Source: a virus. From it: a DNA stretch of 38,784 nt. Below the pieces are notes generated by a model. That model worked only from the letters and a program-made list of their open reading frames with translations. It was not told the origin of the DNA and searched no databases. A program made the translations under genes and the position numbers. The stretch is from the IMG/VR virus record IMGVR_UViG_3300015371_000097, positions 1-38,784 of that record. One strand, given 5' to 3'. Shown piece after piece: positions 1 through 7,854 of this stretch. Position 1 is the first letter of the stretch, and the number at the start of each line of letters is the position of its first letter.

Positions 1-743
1 TCCTTCGGGGCCGTATAGAGCGAGATCGTCACGCGCGGATCGTTGGCGGCGAGCGCGTCGTCGATCAGCATCGACAGTAGGTCGGCATCGGTCGGGGCCT
101 GCGTCGAGATGATGACGCTCAGCGGGTTTTGCTGCGCGCCGGTCGCCGTCTCCAGCGCCTCATACAGCGGCGAGCGCTGGCCTTTCACCTGCCCGAGTTC
201 ATCATGACAGATGAAGGCTGGTGAGAGCCCGAAGTTGGTGGCCGCCTCCGCACTCAGCGCCCGATAAACGGTGCCGAGATTCTGGCAATAAAGCTGCTTG
301 GCGGTGTCGCGGATGATCACCACCGTGCGCAGGCCCGGCGAGAAGCGAATGATCTTCGCCGCCAGCGAGAACAGGATCGCCGCCTGATCGCGCGATTGTG
401 CCGTTGAATAAAGCTGCGAGTTCGGGCGGAACTCCTTGCCGCAGAGATGCAGCAGGAGGAGAAACGCCGCCAGCGTGGTCTTGGCGTTTTTCCTGCCGAA
501 CGAGATGATCGCCCGGCGCGTCCCGGCCGGGTTGTCATAAATCTTGGCGATCTCGACCTTCTGCCACAGCCGCAGCCTGACCGGCTGGCCGAGGTCTTGG
601 CCCTCGGGGATGCGGCAGTATTCCTGTATCCATTTGATGTTGCGACCGGCCCGGGTCAGTTCGCCCTTTTTGAACGGCAGCGGGCCGTGGTCGAGGCCGC
701 TTTCCGGGTCGACAAACTTCTTCCAGCCCTTTGGCGTTCGCAC
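1..743 (-). CDS. terL: Terminase large subunit (TerL), 3' part off the window
   Basis: The large terminase is the ATPase and nuclease motor that packages phage DNA into the prohead. The visible 247 residues hold a Walker A loop, GRKNAKTT, at about 83-90, a Walker B with catalytic acidic residues, FICHDE, at about 177-182, and a motif III-like ISTQ at 212-215. The C-terminal nuclease domain lies beyond base 1. The start is a GTG at 743; the frame is closed nine bases upstream by the TGA that ends the small membrane ORF before it. It follows the small terminase gene in the same operon. The family call is firm; the start is less so because no strong ribosome site is visible. Confidence 0.92.
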   Translation of the reverse strand, partial: MRTPKGWKKFVDPESGLDHGPLPFKKGELTRAGRNIKWIQEYCRIPEGQDLGQPVRLRLWQKVEIAKIYDNPAGTRRAIISFGRKNAKTTLAAFLLLLHLCGKEFRPNSQLYSTAQSRDQAAILFSLAAKIIRFSPGLRTVVIIRDTAKQLYCQNLGTVYRALSAEAATNFGLSPAFICHDELGQVKGQRSPLYEALETATGAQQNPLSVIISTQAPTDADLLSMLIDDALAANDPRVTISLYTAPK

Positions 744-749
744 AGCAAA

Positions 750-854
750 TCAGGTGCCCGCCAGCGTTGCCCAAACGAGGCGGACAACCACAAAGATGGC
801 CGCCACGGTCATAATCATGGCCGCCGCCAGTATGACATCGGGCCACCAGATCAT
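750..854 (-). CDS. Small single-pass membrane peptide (34 aa)
   Basis: This short frame lies between the two terminase genes. It starts at an ATG that overlaps the TGA of the small terminase (ATGA) and ends six bases before the TerL start, in the same frame as TerL. It encodes one hydrophobic segment, roughly residues 4-30. Tight coupling on both sides argues that it is translated. The function is unknown. It could also be a leader that only delivers ribosomes to the TerL GTG start. Confidence 0.42.
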   Translation of the reverse strand: MIWWPDVILAAAMIMTVAAIFVVVRLVWATLAGT

Positions 855-1291
855 TCCCACGGCATCCTTTTCGGGTTCATTTCCGCGAGCTTGTCCGCTT
901 TTTCGGAGCGGAAGCGCGACTGATTGGTGAGGCGGAGTTTGGTCGCCATATTGCCAGCCGCGCGCGTTTCAAGCTCTCGCATACGTAACAGGGTCGCTTG
1001 CCGATTGAGCCCTTCGCGTGTTGCCAGAATAGTCGCATCCATTGCCTCGATCATTACAGTGAGCCGCTCGCTGGTGTCGCGATGGCGGCAGTAGTCGGTG
1101 AGCAGCGCCAAGGTTGCGCCACTGTTGAAAAAGCCGACCGGCTCGCCGAGCGTGGTCTCGCGCCAGATCGCAGCCTGCCGTTCGTTCAGTTCCGCTGGCG
1201 GCTGCGGACGCTTGCCGCCGAACTCGACGGTGACGACCTCTCGGGTCTCAGCCTCGATATGAGCGGCGGAAACGCGGCCTCGGGTACGCAT
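851..1291 (-). CDS. terS: Terminase small subunit, P27 family
   Basis: The small terminase recognises the packaging site and loads TerL onto phage DNA. The 146-residue product has the P27-family layout: a short basic N-terminus, a Pro-rich turn and LNERQAAIW near residues 36-44, then long helices with RELETRAAGNMATKLRLT near 104-121. An AAGGA ribosome site lies six bases before the ATG. The position directly upstream of TerL supports the call. The length is normal for the family. Confidence 0.86.
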   Translation of the reverse strand: MRTRGRVSAAHIEAETREVVTVEFGGKRPQPPAELNERQAAIWRETTLGEPVGFFNSGATLALLTDYCRHRDTSERLTVMIEAMDATILATREGLNRQATLLRMRELETRAAGNMATKLRLTNQSRFRSEKADKLAEMNPKRMPWE

Positions 1292-1304
1292 GGCTGGTCC
1301 TTGT

Positions 1305-1712
1305 TCAGAATTTCGTGAAATAGAACACCCCGGTCAGTTTGCCAGCCCCCAAGGTCTGAATGCACAGCGAAGCGCCGGGTTCTCCGATTGGCTGGCCATA
1401 GTCGATGCGGTTGGTCAGCGCGAAGTCGTTGGGCAACTCAAGCTGCGGCGTGATCTGGATGGTGTTGATCTGGCAAGCATCGCCCTTGCCGACCGTGACG
1501 ATCAGATCGAGCGTATTGCCCTTCTGCGTCACCATGAATCCGCAGAAATAGATGCGCTTGCCCTCCTCGCCGGTCACGACCACGACCGGACCGGTCGGGA
1601 TTTCGTGCTTGAAGTATGTCGCCGCATCGCACGCCCGCGATATCGTTTGCGCATGCGCGCTTCCGCACAACAGCAGCAGCAACATCAGCAACGTCAGCAA
1701 TACAGGGCGCAT
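1305..1712 (-). CDS. Exported protein of unknown function (135 aa)
   Basis: The product begins with a clear signal peptide: a hydrophobic leucine run, then SAHAQ as a likely cleavage site near residue 21. The mature part is about 114 residues with four cysteines that could form disulphides. A GAGGGAA ribosome site precedes the ATG. It lies upstream of the terminase genes in the minus-strand operon. No family is recognised. A role at the host cell envelope, such as entry blocking or lysis support, is only a guess from export and position. Confidence 0.72.
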   Translation of the reverse strand: MRPVLLTLLMLLLLLCGSAHAQTISRACDAATYFKHEIPTGPVVVVTGEEGKRIYFCGFMVTQKGNTLDLIVTVGKGDACQINTIQITPQLELPNDFALTNRIDYGQPIGEPGASLCIQTLGAGKLTGVFYFTKF

Positions 1713-2199
1713 TAGGTTTTATTTCCCTCATAGGGCTGATCGCCCGTGTCCCGGCACGCAGCGATGCTGTTCTCTTCGTCATCGCGTGCGAATTAGCGCA
1801 GTCCCACAGGCACTTAGTGAAGACTGCGATTAGCTCGACTTGACTAAGCGGGCGCTCGGACACCTCAGGTATCCGGTTTTTCTACTATCCCCCCCCACCC
1901 CCGGAGCAAGGCACACCCCGCGTGCGATCTAATTCTGTTTGTTGAAGGAAGATATGATTTGCTTGGCCATTCGACGGGCCATGAGTGAGACACTTGGTAC
2001 ACGCGGCTGGCTTACACCAATCATGACCGTTATTATTGCCCAGCCACGCCTTATGTGCGGCCTTGCGTTGCCGCGACAATGACCGACCCTTCGTACCTTG
2101 ATACATCAACAGTGTTGGGATGCAGCCACACGCAGGGGGCCCCACGGGCCCATTGTCTCGATGAGACCCGGTCACAATACTGTAGGGGGTATGCTGTTT
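1713..2199. other. Stretch without a convincing gene
   Basis: About 490 bp separate the exported protein from the TPR-glycosyltransferase. A minus-strand frame at 1885-2175 (96 codons) contains a CKPAACTKC cluster but ends in a glycine run made by the C-rich tract at 1887-1904. A second frame starting at 1863 has no ribosome site. Neither is convincing. I see no clear terminator. Confidence 0.4.
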
Positions 2200-3195
2200 T
2201 TATCTCAGAAATTTTTTCAAATTAAAAAACGGGATTTTCCAGTCATCCATCACTTCCTGCCGACAAATTTTGACCGTTGGATACCAAGACGGCGCACGGC
2301 TCCAGCGCCAGTCATTGTTCCATGGCACGATGACGTATGTGGATGGATGGCCCATTGCACCGGCAAGATGGGCAGGCGCGGTATCGATGCTGATGATGTG
2401 ATTCATCTGCGCGATCACTTCGACGGTGTCGGCGAAATCTTTTGCCACAAGCGGAATGACGCCTTTGTCTGCACCTTCCAACTGCAAACTATAGAGATCG
2501 GCGTCAACCGGGCCGAGTAAATCAAGAAATGTTTCTAACGTCAGTTCCTTGCGGGAAACACCCGACCACGCAATGCCGATTTTGGCTTTTCCGTTATTAT
2601 TGTTTGGGTTGCTGTTTGCTTTGATGTAGGGCGCATTCGGGATGTTTCCCGGCGTTTGCCGTAACGGCAGCATGACACCGAACAATGGGCAGCGAAAATC
2701 AAAAACGCTCAGATCGTCGGGTGTTTTGCCGCAAACCTCAATGCCGTACTGCTCATGCACCAAGCGCTGCAGCGGAAACGGCATCACGGCGGTGATTTGC
2801 GCACCAAGCTGCTGCAGCACCGGCAGATAGCGCAGCATCATGATCGCATCGCCGTGGCCTTGCTCGTGCAGCACAAGCAGTTTTTTGTCGCGCAGCTTTT
2901 CGCCGCGCCATGGCCGCAACGTCTCGATGCGATAGATGTCCTCGGAGAGAATGCCCCACCGCCAGTCGTACACTTGCCAGCGATACTCGTATTCGATGAA
3001 GGCCTGCGCATAGTCGCCGAGGTGCAATAGCGACAGTGCGTTGTACCAGTGTGCCAGCGGATAATCGGGACGATATTTCAGGCATTCGAGGAAATTGAGC
3101 GAGGCCTCTTTGAATTTACGGTTGTTGAGAAGATTGACGCCAGTGTCGAGGTAGAACGCCGCGATGTAGCTGTCACTGACGACGATATTCTGCAT
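2200..3195 (-). CDS. TPR protein with glycosyltransferase family 9-like C-terminal domain
   Basis: The N-terminal half (about residues 8-80) looks like tetratricopeptide repeats, with the pattern FKEASLNFLECLKYRPDYPL and LHLGDYAQAF. The C-terminal half resembles heptosyltransferase-like GT-B proteins, with KIGIAWSG near residue 204 and the nucleotide-sugar motif DTAPAHLAGAMG near residue 272. Such TPR-GT proteins transfer sugars to protein or surface glycans. Within a phage packaging region it may glycosylate a virion or host-surface component, but that is inference. At 331 residues it has the usual length. The ATG at 3195 lacks a strong ribosome site. Confidence 0.8.
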   Translation of the reverse strand: MQNIVVSDSYIAAFYLDTGVNLLNNRKFKEASLNFLECLKYRPDYPLAHWYNALSLLHLGDYAQAFIEYEYRWQVYDWRWGILSEDIYRIETLRPWRGEKLRDKKLLVLHEQGHGDAIMMLRYLPVLQQLGAQITAVMPFPLQRLVHEQYGIEVCGKTPDDLSVFDFRCPLFGVMLPLRQTPGNIPNAPYIKANSNPNNNNGKAKIGIAWSGVSRKELTLETFLDLLGPVDADLYSLQLEGADKGVIPLVAKDFADTVEVIAQMNHIISIDTAPAHLAGAMGHPSTYVIVPWNNDWRWSRAPSWYPTVKICRQEVMDDWKIPFFNLKKFLR

Positions 3196-3201
3196 GACGG
3201 G

Positions 3202-3396
3202 TTAATCATGCTCGTGTTCCGACAGCACGAATTCTGCCCTCACCTTCCAGCCATGACGGCGGCAATAATCGGCAAGCCACTCGTAGCGTTTGCCTATGGT
3301 CCAGCGCACAATCGGGGCCGCCTCGACCACGCGCCCGTCTCGCACGATAACGCCAGAGCAAAAATTCGGCGCATCGATTGAGACGAGCGTGGTCAT
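3202..3396 (-). CDS. Small unknown phage protein (64 aa)
   Basis: This compact soluble product starts MTTLVSIDAPNFCSG and ends in an acidic-histidine tail. It is rich in Trp and Arg and has no membrane segment. It ends seven bases before the TPR-glycosyltransferase start, in the same operon. I do not recognise a family with certainty. It resembles short conserved rhizobial-phage hypotheticals located near packaging genes. Confidence 0.6.
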   Translation of the reverse strand: MTTLVSIDAPNFCSGVIVRDGRVVEAAPIVRWTIGKRYEWLADYCRRHGWKVRAEFVLSEHEHD

Positions 3397-3416
3397 GGCA
3401 TCATGGCATCATCAGT

Positions 3417-3878
3417 TTATCTACGCTTCGACGGTGTGACGTGCTCGCCCTTCGGAACGAGTACGACCACCCATCCGGTCTCTTCAGTCCAAGCGGTTTT
3501 CCACTCGAACTTACTCTCCGGTGGTCCCGCTGGCGGTGTCGGCAGACCTTGATCCGGTCCACGATCTGGGAACACCGGCAACTGCACGGCCCAAGCTGGT
3601 GGGCTGCCTTCTGGCGGCAGCACGATTGGATGCGTTGGTTCACCCGGCTCGATGATCGGATGCGTCGGCACAAACGGAAACACTGGAAGTTGAACCGCCC
3701 ATGCCGGTGGCTTCGGTTCTCCCGGCGGCAGGCCTTGATCCGGGTAACGGTCGGGAAATACTGGAAGCTGAACGGCCCAAGCAGGCGGCTTCGGTGTACC
3801 TTCGGTGGGCGGTGGTAACCCTTGATCGGGATGTTCGTCACCGCTGACCGGCGAGATCAACGCAAAAAACGGCTTCAT
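3417..3878 (-). CDS. Proline-rich protein with three near-identical internal repeats
   Basis: The 153-residue product is built of repeats: PPAWAVQLPVFP occurs three times, joined by PDQGLP and THPI segments. It ends in a different block, FEWKTAWTEETGWVVVLVP, which looks folded. An AGGA ribosome site precedes the ATG. There is no signal peptide. Proline-rich repeats of this kind occur in phage decoration or tail-associated proteins, but no function can be assigned. A palindrome lies about 60 bp upstream. Confidence 0.72.
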   Translation of the reverse strand: MKPFFALISPVSGDEHPDQGLPPPTEGTPKPPAWAVQLPVFPDRYPDQGLPPGEPKPPAWAVQLPVFPFVPTHPIIEPGEPTHPIVLPPEGSPPAWAVQLPVFPDRGPDQGLPTPPAGPPESKFEWKTAWTEETGWVVVLVPKGEHVTPSKRR

Positions 3879-3938
3879 TTGATTTATCCTCCGTGTGAGA
3901 TTTTATTGTCACATAGCTCGATGAAGCGTTGATGAACC

Positions 3939-3957
3939 CTTGACACCTTTTGTCAAG
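3939..3957 (-). promoter_or_regulatory. Palindrome CTTGACA-N5-TGTCAAG
   Basis: Two perfect 7-bp arms are separated by five bases in the gap between the four-helix membrane protein and the proline-rich protein. The arms match the half sites of the operators at 15842, 28134 and 37267 but in the opposite order. It may be an operator. As RNA it could fold into a hairpin behind the membrane-protein gene. Confidence 0.5.
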
Positions 3958-3966
3958 ACATAATTG

Positions 3967-4431
3967 TCAGCGCCTTTCCGATTTCATGATCGATGGCTGC
4001 GAGCCGAGCGTATCGGCCATGCCTGCGATCCTGTAGCCGAACAGCAAATTCGCGGCGGCCAGCAGCAGGGCGATCAATACGATGGCACCGAGCACGTATT
4101 TGACGGGCGTGACCCAAGCGCCGCCGCCCATCTGACCGGCAATCCAGTCGAGCACCAGATTGATGATGTAGAGCACGACCACGGCGACAATCACGGAAAC
4201 CGCGAAATACACCACACCCAATGGTGACACCGAAATACCGCCAGCCAAGCCGAACACCGCAGCGACGGTGAGCACCAGTGCAATCAACAGCATCGCGCCG
4301 ATTGCGATCTTGGCGACCTTGGCAAAGAACTCGTCTGGCGCGACCTTGTCGATGGCCAAGAAGAAGATGCCGCCTGCCGCCAGCAGGGCGATCATGTTGA
4401 CGATGAATTGCACCAATCCTGAACCGGACAT
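3967..4431 (-). CDS. Polytopic membrane protein, about four transmembrane helices
   Basis: The 154-residue product has four hydrophobic helices, at about residues 10-26, 43-65, 70-95 and 109-130, and a short basic C-terminus. A strong AGGAGG ribosome site lies five bases before the ATG. Together with the 27- and 33-residue membrane peptides next to it, it could belong to a holin or lysis group. No endolysin is visible in the window, so this remains a guess. Confidence 0.72.
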   Translation of the reverse strand: MSGSGLVQFIVNMIALLAAGGIFFLAIDKVAPDEFFAKVAKIAIGAMLLIALVLTVAAVFGLAGGISVSPLGVVYFAVSVIVAVVVLYIINLVLDWIAGQMGGGAWVTPVKYVLGAIVLIALLLAAANLLFGYRIAGMADTLGSQPSIMKSERR

Positions 4432-4450
4432 GGCAGCCTCCTGTCGTTTG

Positions 4451-4534
4451 TCAAACGAACGCCCAAATGACGAAAATGATGGCGGCGATGCTAAGGATGA
4501 TCACGGCCCAACTCACCGGATTGATTTGATGCAT
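4451..4534 (-). CDS. Membrane mini-protein (27 aa)
   Basis: It starts one base after the stop codon of the HNH gene, so translation is probably coupled. The peptide is almost entirely one transmembrane helix ending WAFV. No separate ribosome site is visible. Small hydrophobic peptides of this kind are common among phage lysis and membrane genes. The function is unknown. Confidence 0.5.
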   Translation of the reverse strand: MHQINPVSWAVIILSIAAIIFVIWAFV

Positions 4535-4535
4535 T

Positions 4536-4841
4536 TCAATGTTTGTGACTGTTGACCGGGTGTGCCGGATCGACCGGCCAGCCATCGAGGCCGATCTCCT
4601 TGCTGTAGCCGTGCGCCTCTTCAAATTTCTTGGCGCTGTTGTGATGCATCTGACACAGCGATTGCAGCTTGCCATACCAGAATGCGTGCTGATCACCACG
4701 GTGCGGCTCGATATGATCGGCCACCGTTGCGGCGGTCACGATGTTGTTGCGCAGGCACATCGCGCACAATGGATGCGTGCGTAGTTGCAAGCTGGCGCGA
4801 TCCCGCCAGCGCTGCAGGCCGTACCATTGGCGATAGGACAT
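4536..4841 (-). CDS. HNH endonuclease
   Basis: HNH proteins next to terminase genes assist DNA cleavage during packaging in many tailed phages. The 101-residue product has the zinc-binding pair CAMC at about residues 26-29, the core VADHIEPHRGD near 40-50, and LCQMHHNSAKK near 62-72, which supplies the final HNH residues and the second zinc pair. The length fits the packaging-type group. It lies about 3.3 kb from TerS on the same strand. Confidence 0.9.
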   Translation of the reverse strand: MSYRQWYGLQRWRDRASLQLRTHPLCAMCLRNNIVTAATVADHIEPHRGDQHAFWYGKLQSLCQMHHNSAKKFEEAHGYSKEIGLDGWPVDPAHPVNSHKH

Positions 4842-4848
4842 TGGTTGT

Positions 4849-4950
4849 TTATCCGCCGTAGATCGCCACCGTCATCACCACCGTCACCACAACGATCACG
4901 CCAATGATCAGCCAGAAATGCCGAACGGCGTAGTCGAAATCGGTTTTCAT
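4849..4950 (-). CDS. Membrane mini-protein (33 aa)
   Basis: The ATG overlaps the stop of the preceding gene (ATGA), indicating coupled translation. The peptide has a short charged N-terminus, MKTDFDYAVRHF, then one helix of about 19 residues rich in Val and Ile. The topology is like that of a small holin-type or spanin-like membrane peptide, but no family is recognised. Confidence 0.55.
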   Translation of the reverse strand: MKTDFDYAVRHFWLIIGVIVVVTVVMTVAIYGG

Positions 4951-5132
4951 CGTTGTGAAGGCTCTGGAGGCCGCAGTTGCGCTGCTGTTTCCCGTGCAAC
5001 AAAACGCAAAAGGCAGCGGCCGTTGGGGGACGGGAACTCCGCTGCCTCGATTGCGCATTTCGGGGATTGGAATGCGGTGAGAATGTAAAAAGGACCCGCT
5101 GCGCCAAAGGCATAGCAAGGCCCCTCGGCCAT
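4947..5132 (-). CDS. Small unknown protein (61 aa)
   Basis: I chose the ATG at 5132. A GGGAGG lies 14 bases upstream, which is somewhat far. An in-frame TTG close to the previous gene's stop is an alternative that would add about eleven residues. The product, starting MAEGPCYAFGAAGPFYIL, is soluble and of mixed composition. Its TGA overlaps the ATG of the 33-residue membrane peptide. The function is unknown. Confidence 0.5.
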   Translation of the reverse strand: MAEGPCYAFGAAGPFYILTAFQSPKCAIEAAEFPSPNGRCLLRFVARETAAQLRPPEPSQR

Positions 5133-5167
5133 CTCGCGCGTACCATCCTCCCGCTGGACCGCTTTTG

Positions 5168-5818
5168 TCAAGCGCGCTGGCGCTGGCTTTCCACATCTTC
5201 CGGCGCAAACCACGGGAATTCCACGCGAATCCGCTGGATCAGGTTTTCTAGCGATAGTGGGCCGCGCGGGTTTTCGATCAAGCTCTTGATGAGCACTCGC
5301 TGCAGCCGCTCCATCACCAGCCAGTACGGCTGGGCGCTGCCGCCCTCGGCTTTTCTGGCAATGCGGTGATCACGGTAGGCCCGATTGAGTTCGTGGAATT
5401 TGCCGCTCTCGCGCAATTGCCGGGTTGCATCATTGACGTAAGCCGCCAGCACGGTGGCACGCTCCACCACCTTGGCATGCGGGGTGAGCACGAGATCGAT
5501 CTGCTTGGCCATGTGCTCGATATTGAGGACGATGTCCGATAAACCTCGGATCACGCGCGCGCCGTCGAAGCGCCGGGTCCACATCACGTCCGGGTCCTTG
5601 GCGATTTGCATGAGCTTGTCATAATCCTGCGACCATGCCAGCCAGCCGAATGAAACCTGCCGGTGCGTGCGCTTGCGCAAGGTCGTCAAGACGGTCTGAT
5701 CGATCTTGCGCGTGCAGCCGACGCTCACTGGCAGAATGAGACGGGAATCGACCGAGACGTAGATCGCGGCCGCGCCGATGGCGGCGAGATAGTTTTTTAC
5801 GGCGGGCTCGATCTGCAT
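5168..5818 (-). CDS. Unknown phage protein (216 aa)
   Basis: The start at 5818 (MQIEPAVKNY) is preferred because GAGAGG lies eleven bases upstream, and because the longer frame would overlap the DUF2493 gene. The product is soluble and mostly helical in appearance, with many Arg residues and a C-terminal block PRGPLSLENLIQRIRVEFPW. I recognise no catalytic motif. It lies between the DUF2493 gene and the small lysis-like genes. Confidence 0.7.
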   Translation of the reverse strand: MQIEPAVKNYLAAIGAAAIYVSVDSRLILPVSVGCTRKIDQTVLTTLRKRTHRQVSFGWLAWSQDYDKLMQIAKDPDVMWTRRFDGARVIRGLSDIVLNIEHMAKQIDLVLTPHAKVVERATVLAAYVNDATRQLRESGKFHELNRAYRDHRIARKAEGGSAQPYWLVMERLQRVLIKSLIENPRGPLSLENLIQRIRVEFPWFAPEDVESQRQRA

Positions 5819-5834
5819 TACGCCGGTATCCTCT

Positions 5835-6239
5835 CTATTCACGCATGAGCCGCACTTTAATCCCAGCCCGTTGCGCACGCTGCGTCATATCGGCGGTGCC
5901 GGTTCCACCGGGAAATGCCAGCACCACATCGGGGTTGCCCTCCTCAATCATGCGCTGGTTGCGCCGCGTCCCGGCCCGCGCATCGTATTTGCTGCCGTCA
6001 CGGCGCATGGTAACCAGCGCATCCGGGTGGCTGATGTCGTGCCATTGCGCGGGATATTTTTCGACGGCGACACCATGGTGCTCTGCCCACATAATAGCGA
6101 TGCTGTCGGCTCCCGAGGCACAGCCGGAAATTACCACCGTTGGCTTGATTTCATCCAAGGCGTTGTAGATGGCGTTGACATTGCCGTAGTGGCGGCCGCC
6201 GCAGACGAGTACGCGCAGGTTGTCTTTCGTCTCTGTCAT
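5835..6239 (-). CDS. DUF2493 / SLOG-fold nucleotide-binding-like protein
   Basis: The product has the Rossmann-like SLOG features: LRVLVCGGRHYGN near residue 8, VVISGCASGADSIA near 34, and VVLAFPGGTGTADM near 105. SLOG proteins bind nucleotides or nucleotide-derived ligands; DUF2493 members are frequent in phages and their role is not settled. AAGGA lies five bases before the ATG at 6239. The length of 134 residues is typical. It is the first gene after array 1. Confidence 0.85.
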   Translation of the reverse strand: MTETKDNLRVLVCGGRHYGNVNAIYNALDEIKPTVVISGCASGADSIAIMWAEHHGVAVEKYPAQWHDISHPDALVTMRRDGSKYDARAGTRRNQRMIEEGNPDVVLAFPGGTGTADMTQRAQRAGIKVRLMRE

Positions 6240-6361
6240 GCTATCCTTGACAGGCTGAGCGGGACGGACCTGCAAGAGCGCCAACCGCACCAAGTAAACC
6301 AAACTTGCTTAGCGCTCTCGGAAAGACCTGATCCGTTTCCGCTCAGCACACCTCCCAGTTC

Positions 6362-6657
6362 TTACGCGCTATCGCCATTTGGTTTGCTTGTGACTGGTGG
6401 CGCGCTCCAGCAAATGGATTGCTTTTTACGGTGGCACGCTGCAGCCCTTGGGTTACTTTCCTTCCAATTGGCACGCTTTGGTCTTTGGATGCGGTGGTCC
6501 TTTTCGGGCTCGCTCGTCAACCTTGGGTTACTGTCACGGGCTGACACGCTCCATGCTTTGGATTGCTTTTTACGGTGGCACGCTGCACCTCTTTGGTTTG
6601 CTCGACTCCCCTGACACGCTATGGTCTTTTTGGTTTACTGTCGTTCCCTGACATGAC
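6362..6657 (-). repeat. A/B 18-bp array 1 (17 motif positions)
   Basis: Read on the minus strand, motif A (AGCGTGCCA type) and motif B (AGCAAACCAA type) alternate with starts 16-21 bp apart, mostly 17-18. Motif starts lie at 6657, 6639, 6620, 6602, 6584, 6567, 6550, 6532, 6514, 6493, 6477, 6457, 6440, 6423, 6406, 6388 and 6370. The two outermost are A. The first B contains the TAA of the gene at 6635-6811. A 29-bp block is repeated exactly at 6415 and 6559, 144 bp or eight periods apart. The remaining 120 bp to the DUF2493 gene show no clear array. Confidence 0.92.
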
Positions 6658-6811
6658 CCGGCATCGTATCGATCACCACCAGCATGATGTCGATGTCTTG
6701 CCGGAGTTTTAGCAAAAAAGCCTTGGCCTCGCTCGGTGTCGGCGCTGGTTCGCTGTCAAAATAGTTATTGAGCGCGTGCTGGACGTTTTTGATACGCTCT
6801 TCCGGTTTCAT
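6635..6811 (-). CDS. Small unknown protein (58 aa) ending inside array 1
   Basis: The frame runs from the ATG at 6811 to a TAA that is part of the first B motif of array 1. The product begins MKPEERIKNVQHALNNYF and carries SEPAPTPSEA, which is encoded by two A-like motifs (AGCGAACCA and AGCGAGGCC) 21 bp apart, as if array sequence had entered the gene. The C-terminal half looks helical. The function is unknown. Confidence 0.6.
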   Translation of the reverse strand: MKPEERIKNVQHALNNYFDSEPAPTPSEAKAFLLKLRQDIDIMLVVIDTMPGHVRERQ

Positions 6812-6822
6812 CCCGCTCCCCG

Positions 6823-6978
6823 CTAATGTGATGTATCCGCCTCACACCTTCTTCTGTAATCAATCGAGTCACGCATTTCGTTGATAAGTTCAGAGTGCCT
6901 TCGGTTATATTCAGCTTCCTCCGCCTCGGTAATAAAGCGGTCCAACTTGGAGTGGTATTCGGTTTCCGACTGTGCCAT
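6823..6978 (-). CDS. Small charged protein (51 aa)
   Basis: It starts with MAQSETEYHSK two bases after the stop of the 181-residue gene upstream. The product is rich in Glu, Arg and Tyr and is probably one or two helices. It lies in the minus-strand operon between arrays 1 and 2. No family is recognised. Confidence 0.55.
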   Translation of the reverse strand: MAQSETEYHSKLDRFITEAEEAEYNRRHSELINEMRDSIDYRRRCEADTSH

Positions 6979-6980
6979 TT

Positions 6981-7526
6981 TCAGAACACCATCACCCGAT
7001 CCGCGATCAGACCATCTGCGATCTGGTCGCATAATCGCCAATTTAGTTGCTGCCATTGTTCTGGCTCTCCGCCATAGTTGCGGCGGCGGATTTCACGCGC
7101 GAGATCGTCGTGATCCAATTCGCCGGACCATGATGCCACCCGGGCGCAGACATTGACGATCAACACCGCGCGTGGCGTTTCCAGATAATCCATCGGCCAT
7201 GCAATGGATTGCTCCATCCAAGTGATTTCCTTGGCGGATGGCAGGATACGGACACGGTTAGCTTGGCGTTGCATTGCTTCGAGTTCACCAGCCCCGATCA
7301 TTGAGAGTAGATCATCCCATTCGACCCGGTAGTTTGGCCACCAACGGCCGAACGCGCGCGGGTAGAACCGAGGCATTGGTAATTTATTCAATGTGCGCCA
7401 TGCATCGGCGAGCCGGAGCCCGACATGCGGGCCATTCCATTCGGCTGGGATGTATTCTGGTGGCGGAACGCCGTCGAGCGGATTCCATTCCTCAATCGTT
7501 TCTTTGCCGGTGAACAGTCGCGCCAC
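6981..7526 (-). CDS. Conserved-looking unknown phage protein (181 aa)
   Basis: The start is a GTG at 7526 that lies inside the last A motif of array 2 (AGC-GTG-GCG). An AAGGA ribosome site eight bases upstream supports it. The product contains EWNGPHVGLRLADAWRTL near residue 29 and FGRWWPNYRVEWDDLL near 59, a pattern I associate with rhizobial-phage hypotheticals, without a known function. There are no membrane segments. Confidence 0.75.
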   Translation of the reverse strand: MARLFTGKETIEEWNPLDGVPPPEYIPAEWNGPHVGLRLADAWRTLNKLPMPRFYPRAFGRWWPNYRVEWDDLLSMIGAGELEAMQRQANRVRILPSAKEITWMEQSIAWPMDYLETPRAVLIVNVCARVASWSGELDHDDLAREIRRRNYGGEPEQWQQLNWRLCDQIADGLIADRVMVF

Positions 7527-7849
7527 GCTTTTTGTCCTTGGTTTTGCTTTAGGACCTTGACTCGCTCATGGTATCGGCACGCATCGAGACCTTGGTTTGC
7601 TATGTGTGGTTGGCTCACTTGTCCATTTGGTTGTTCTGCACGGCATTGGCGCGCTGTTTTATTTGGGTATCGATGCTGCTCGGCTCGCTAGTTTCGTTTG
7701 GTCTGCTGTTTCTATATGGCCGTGTTGGTCGCTATTGCAGTATGGTTTTTGCTTGTAGCCCATTGGCTCGCTGTTTGGCGTTGGGTGGCTAATTTGTATC
7801 GGCTTCGCTCGCTAAATATTGGGTTGCTTGTTTGTGTTCAGGCTTTCAT
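7524..7849 (-). repeat. A/B 18-bp array 2 (about 18 motif positions)
   Basis: On the minus strand, A and B motifs alternate from about 7849 to 7529. Exact 18-bp steps occur at 7707, 7689 and 7671 and from 7655 through 7583. The array fills the whole space between the PEP-CTERM gene ending at 7855 and the 181-residue gene starting at 7526. The last A motif contains that gene's GTG start. Spacing is disturbed near 7725-7753 and 7809-7813, where units look damaged or partly duplicated. Confidence 0.9.
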
Positions 7850-7854
7850 TTTCA

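Noticed and set aside
1885-2175. Minus-strand 96-aa protein with a CxxC cluster
   Set aside because: It has no clear ribosome site, ends in a glycine run from a C-rich tract, and matches no pattern I know. It remains possible but is not supported.
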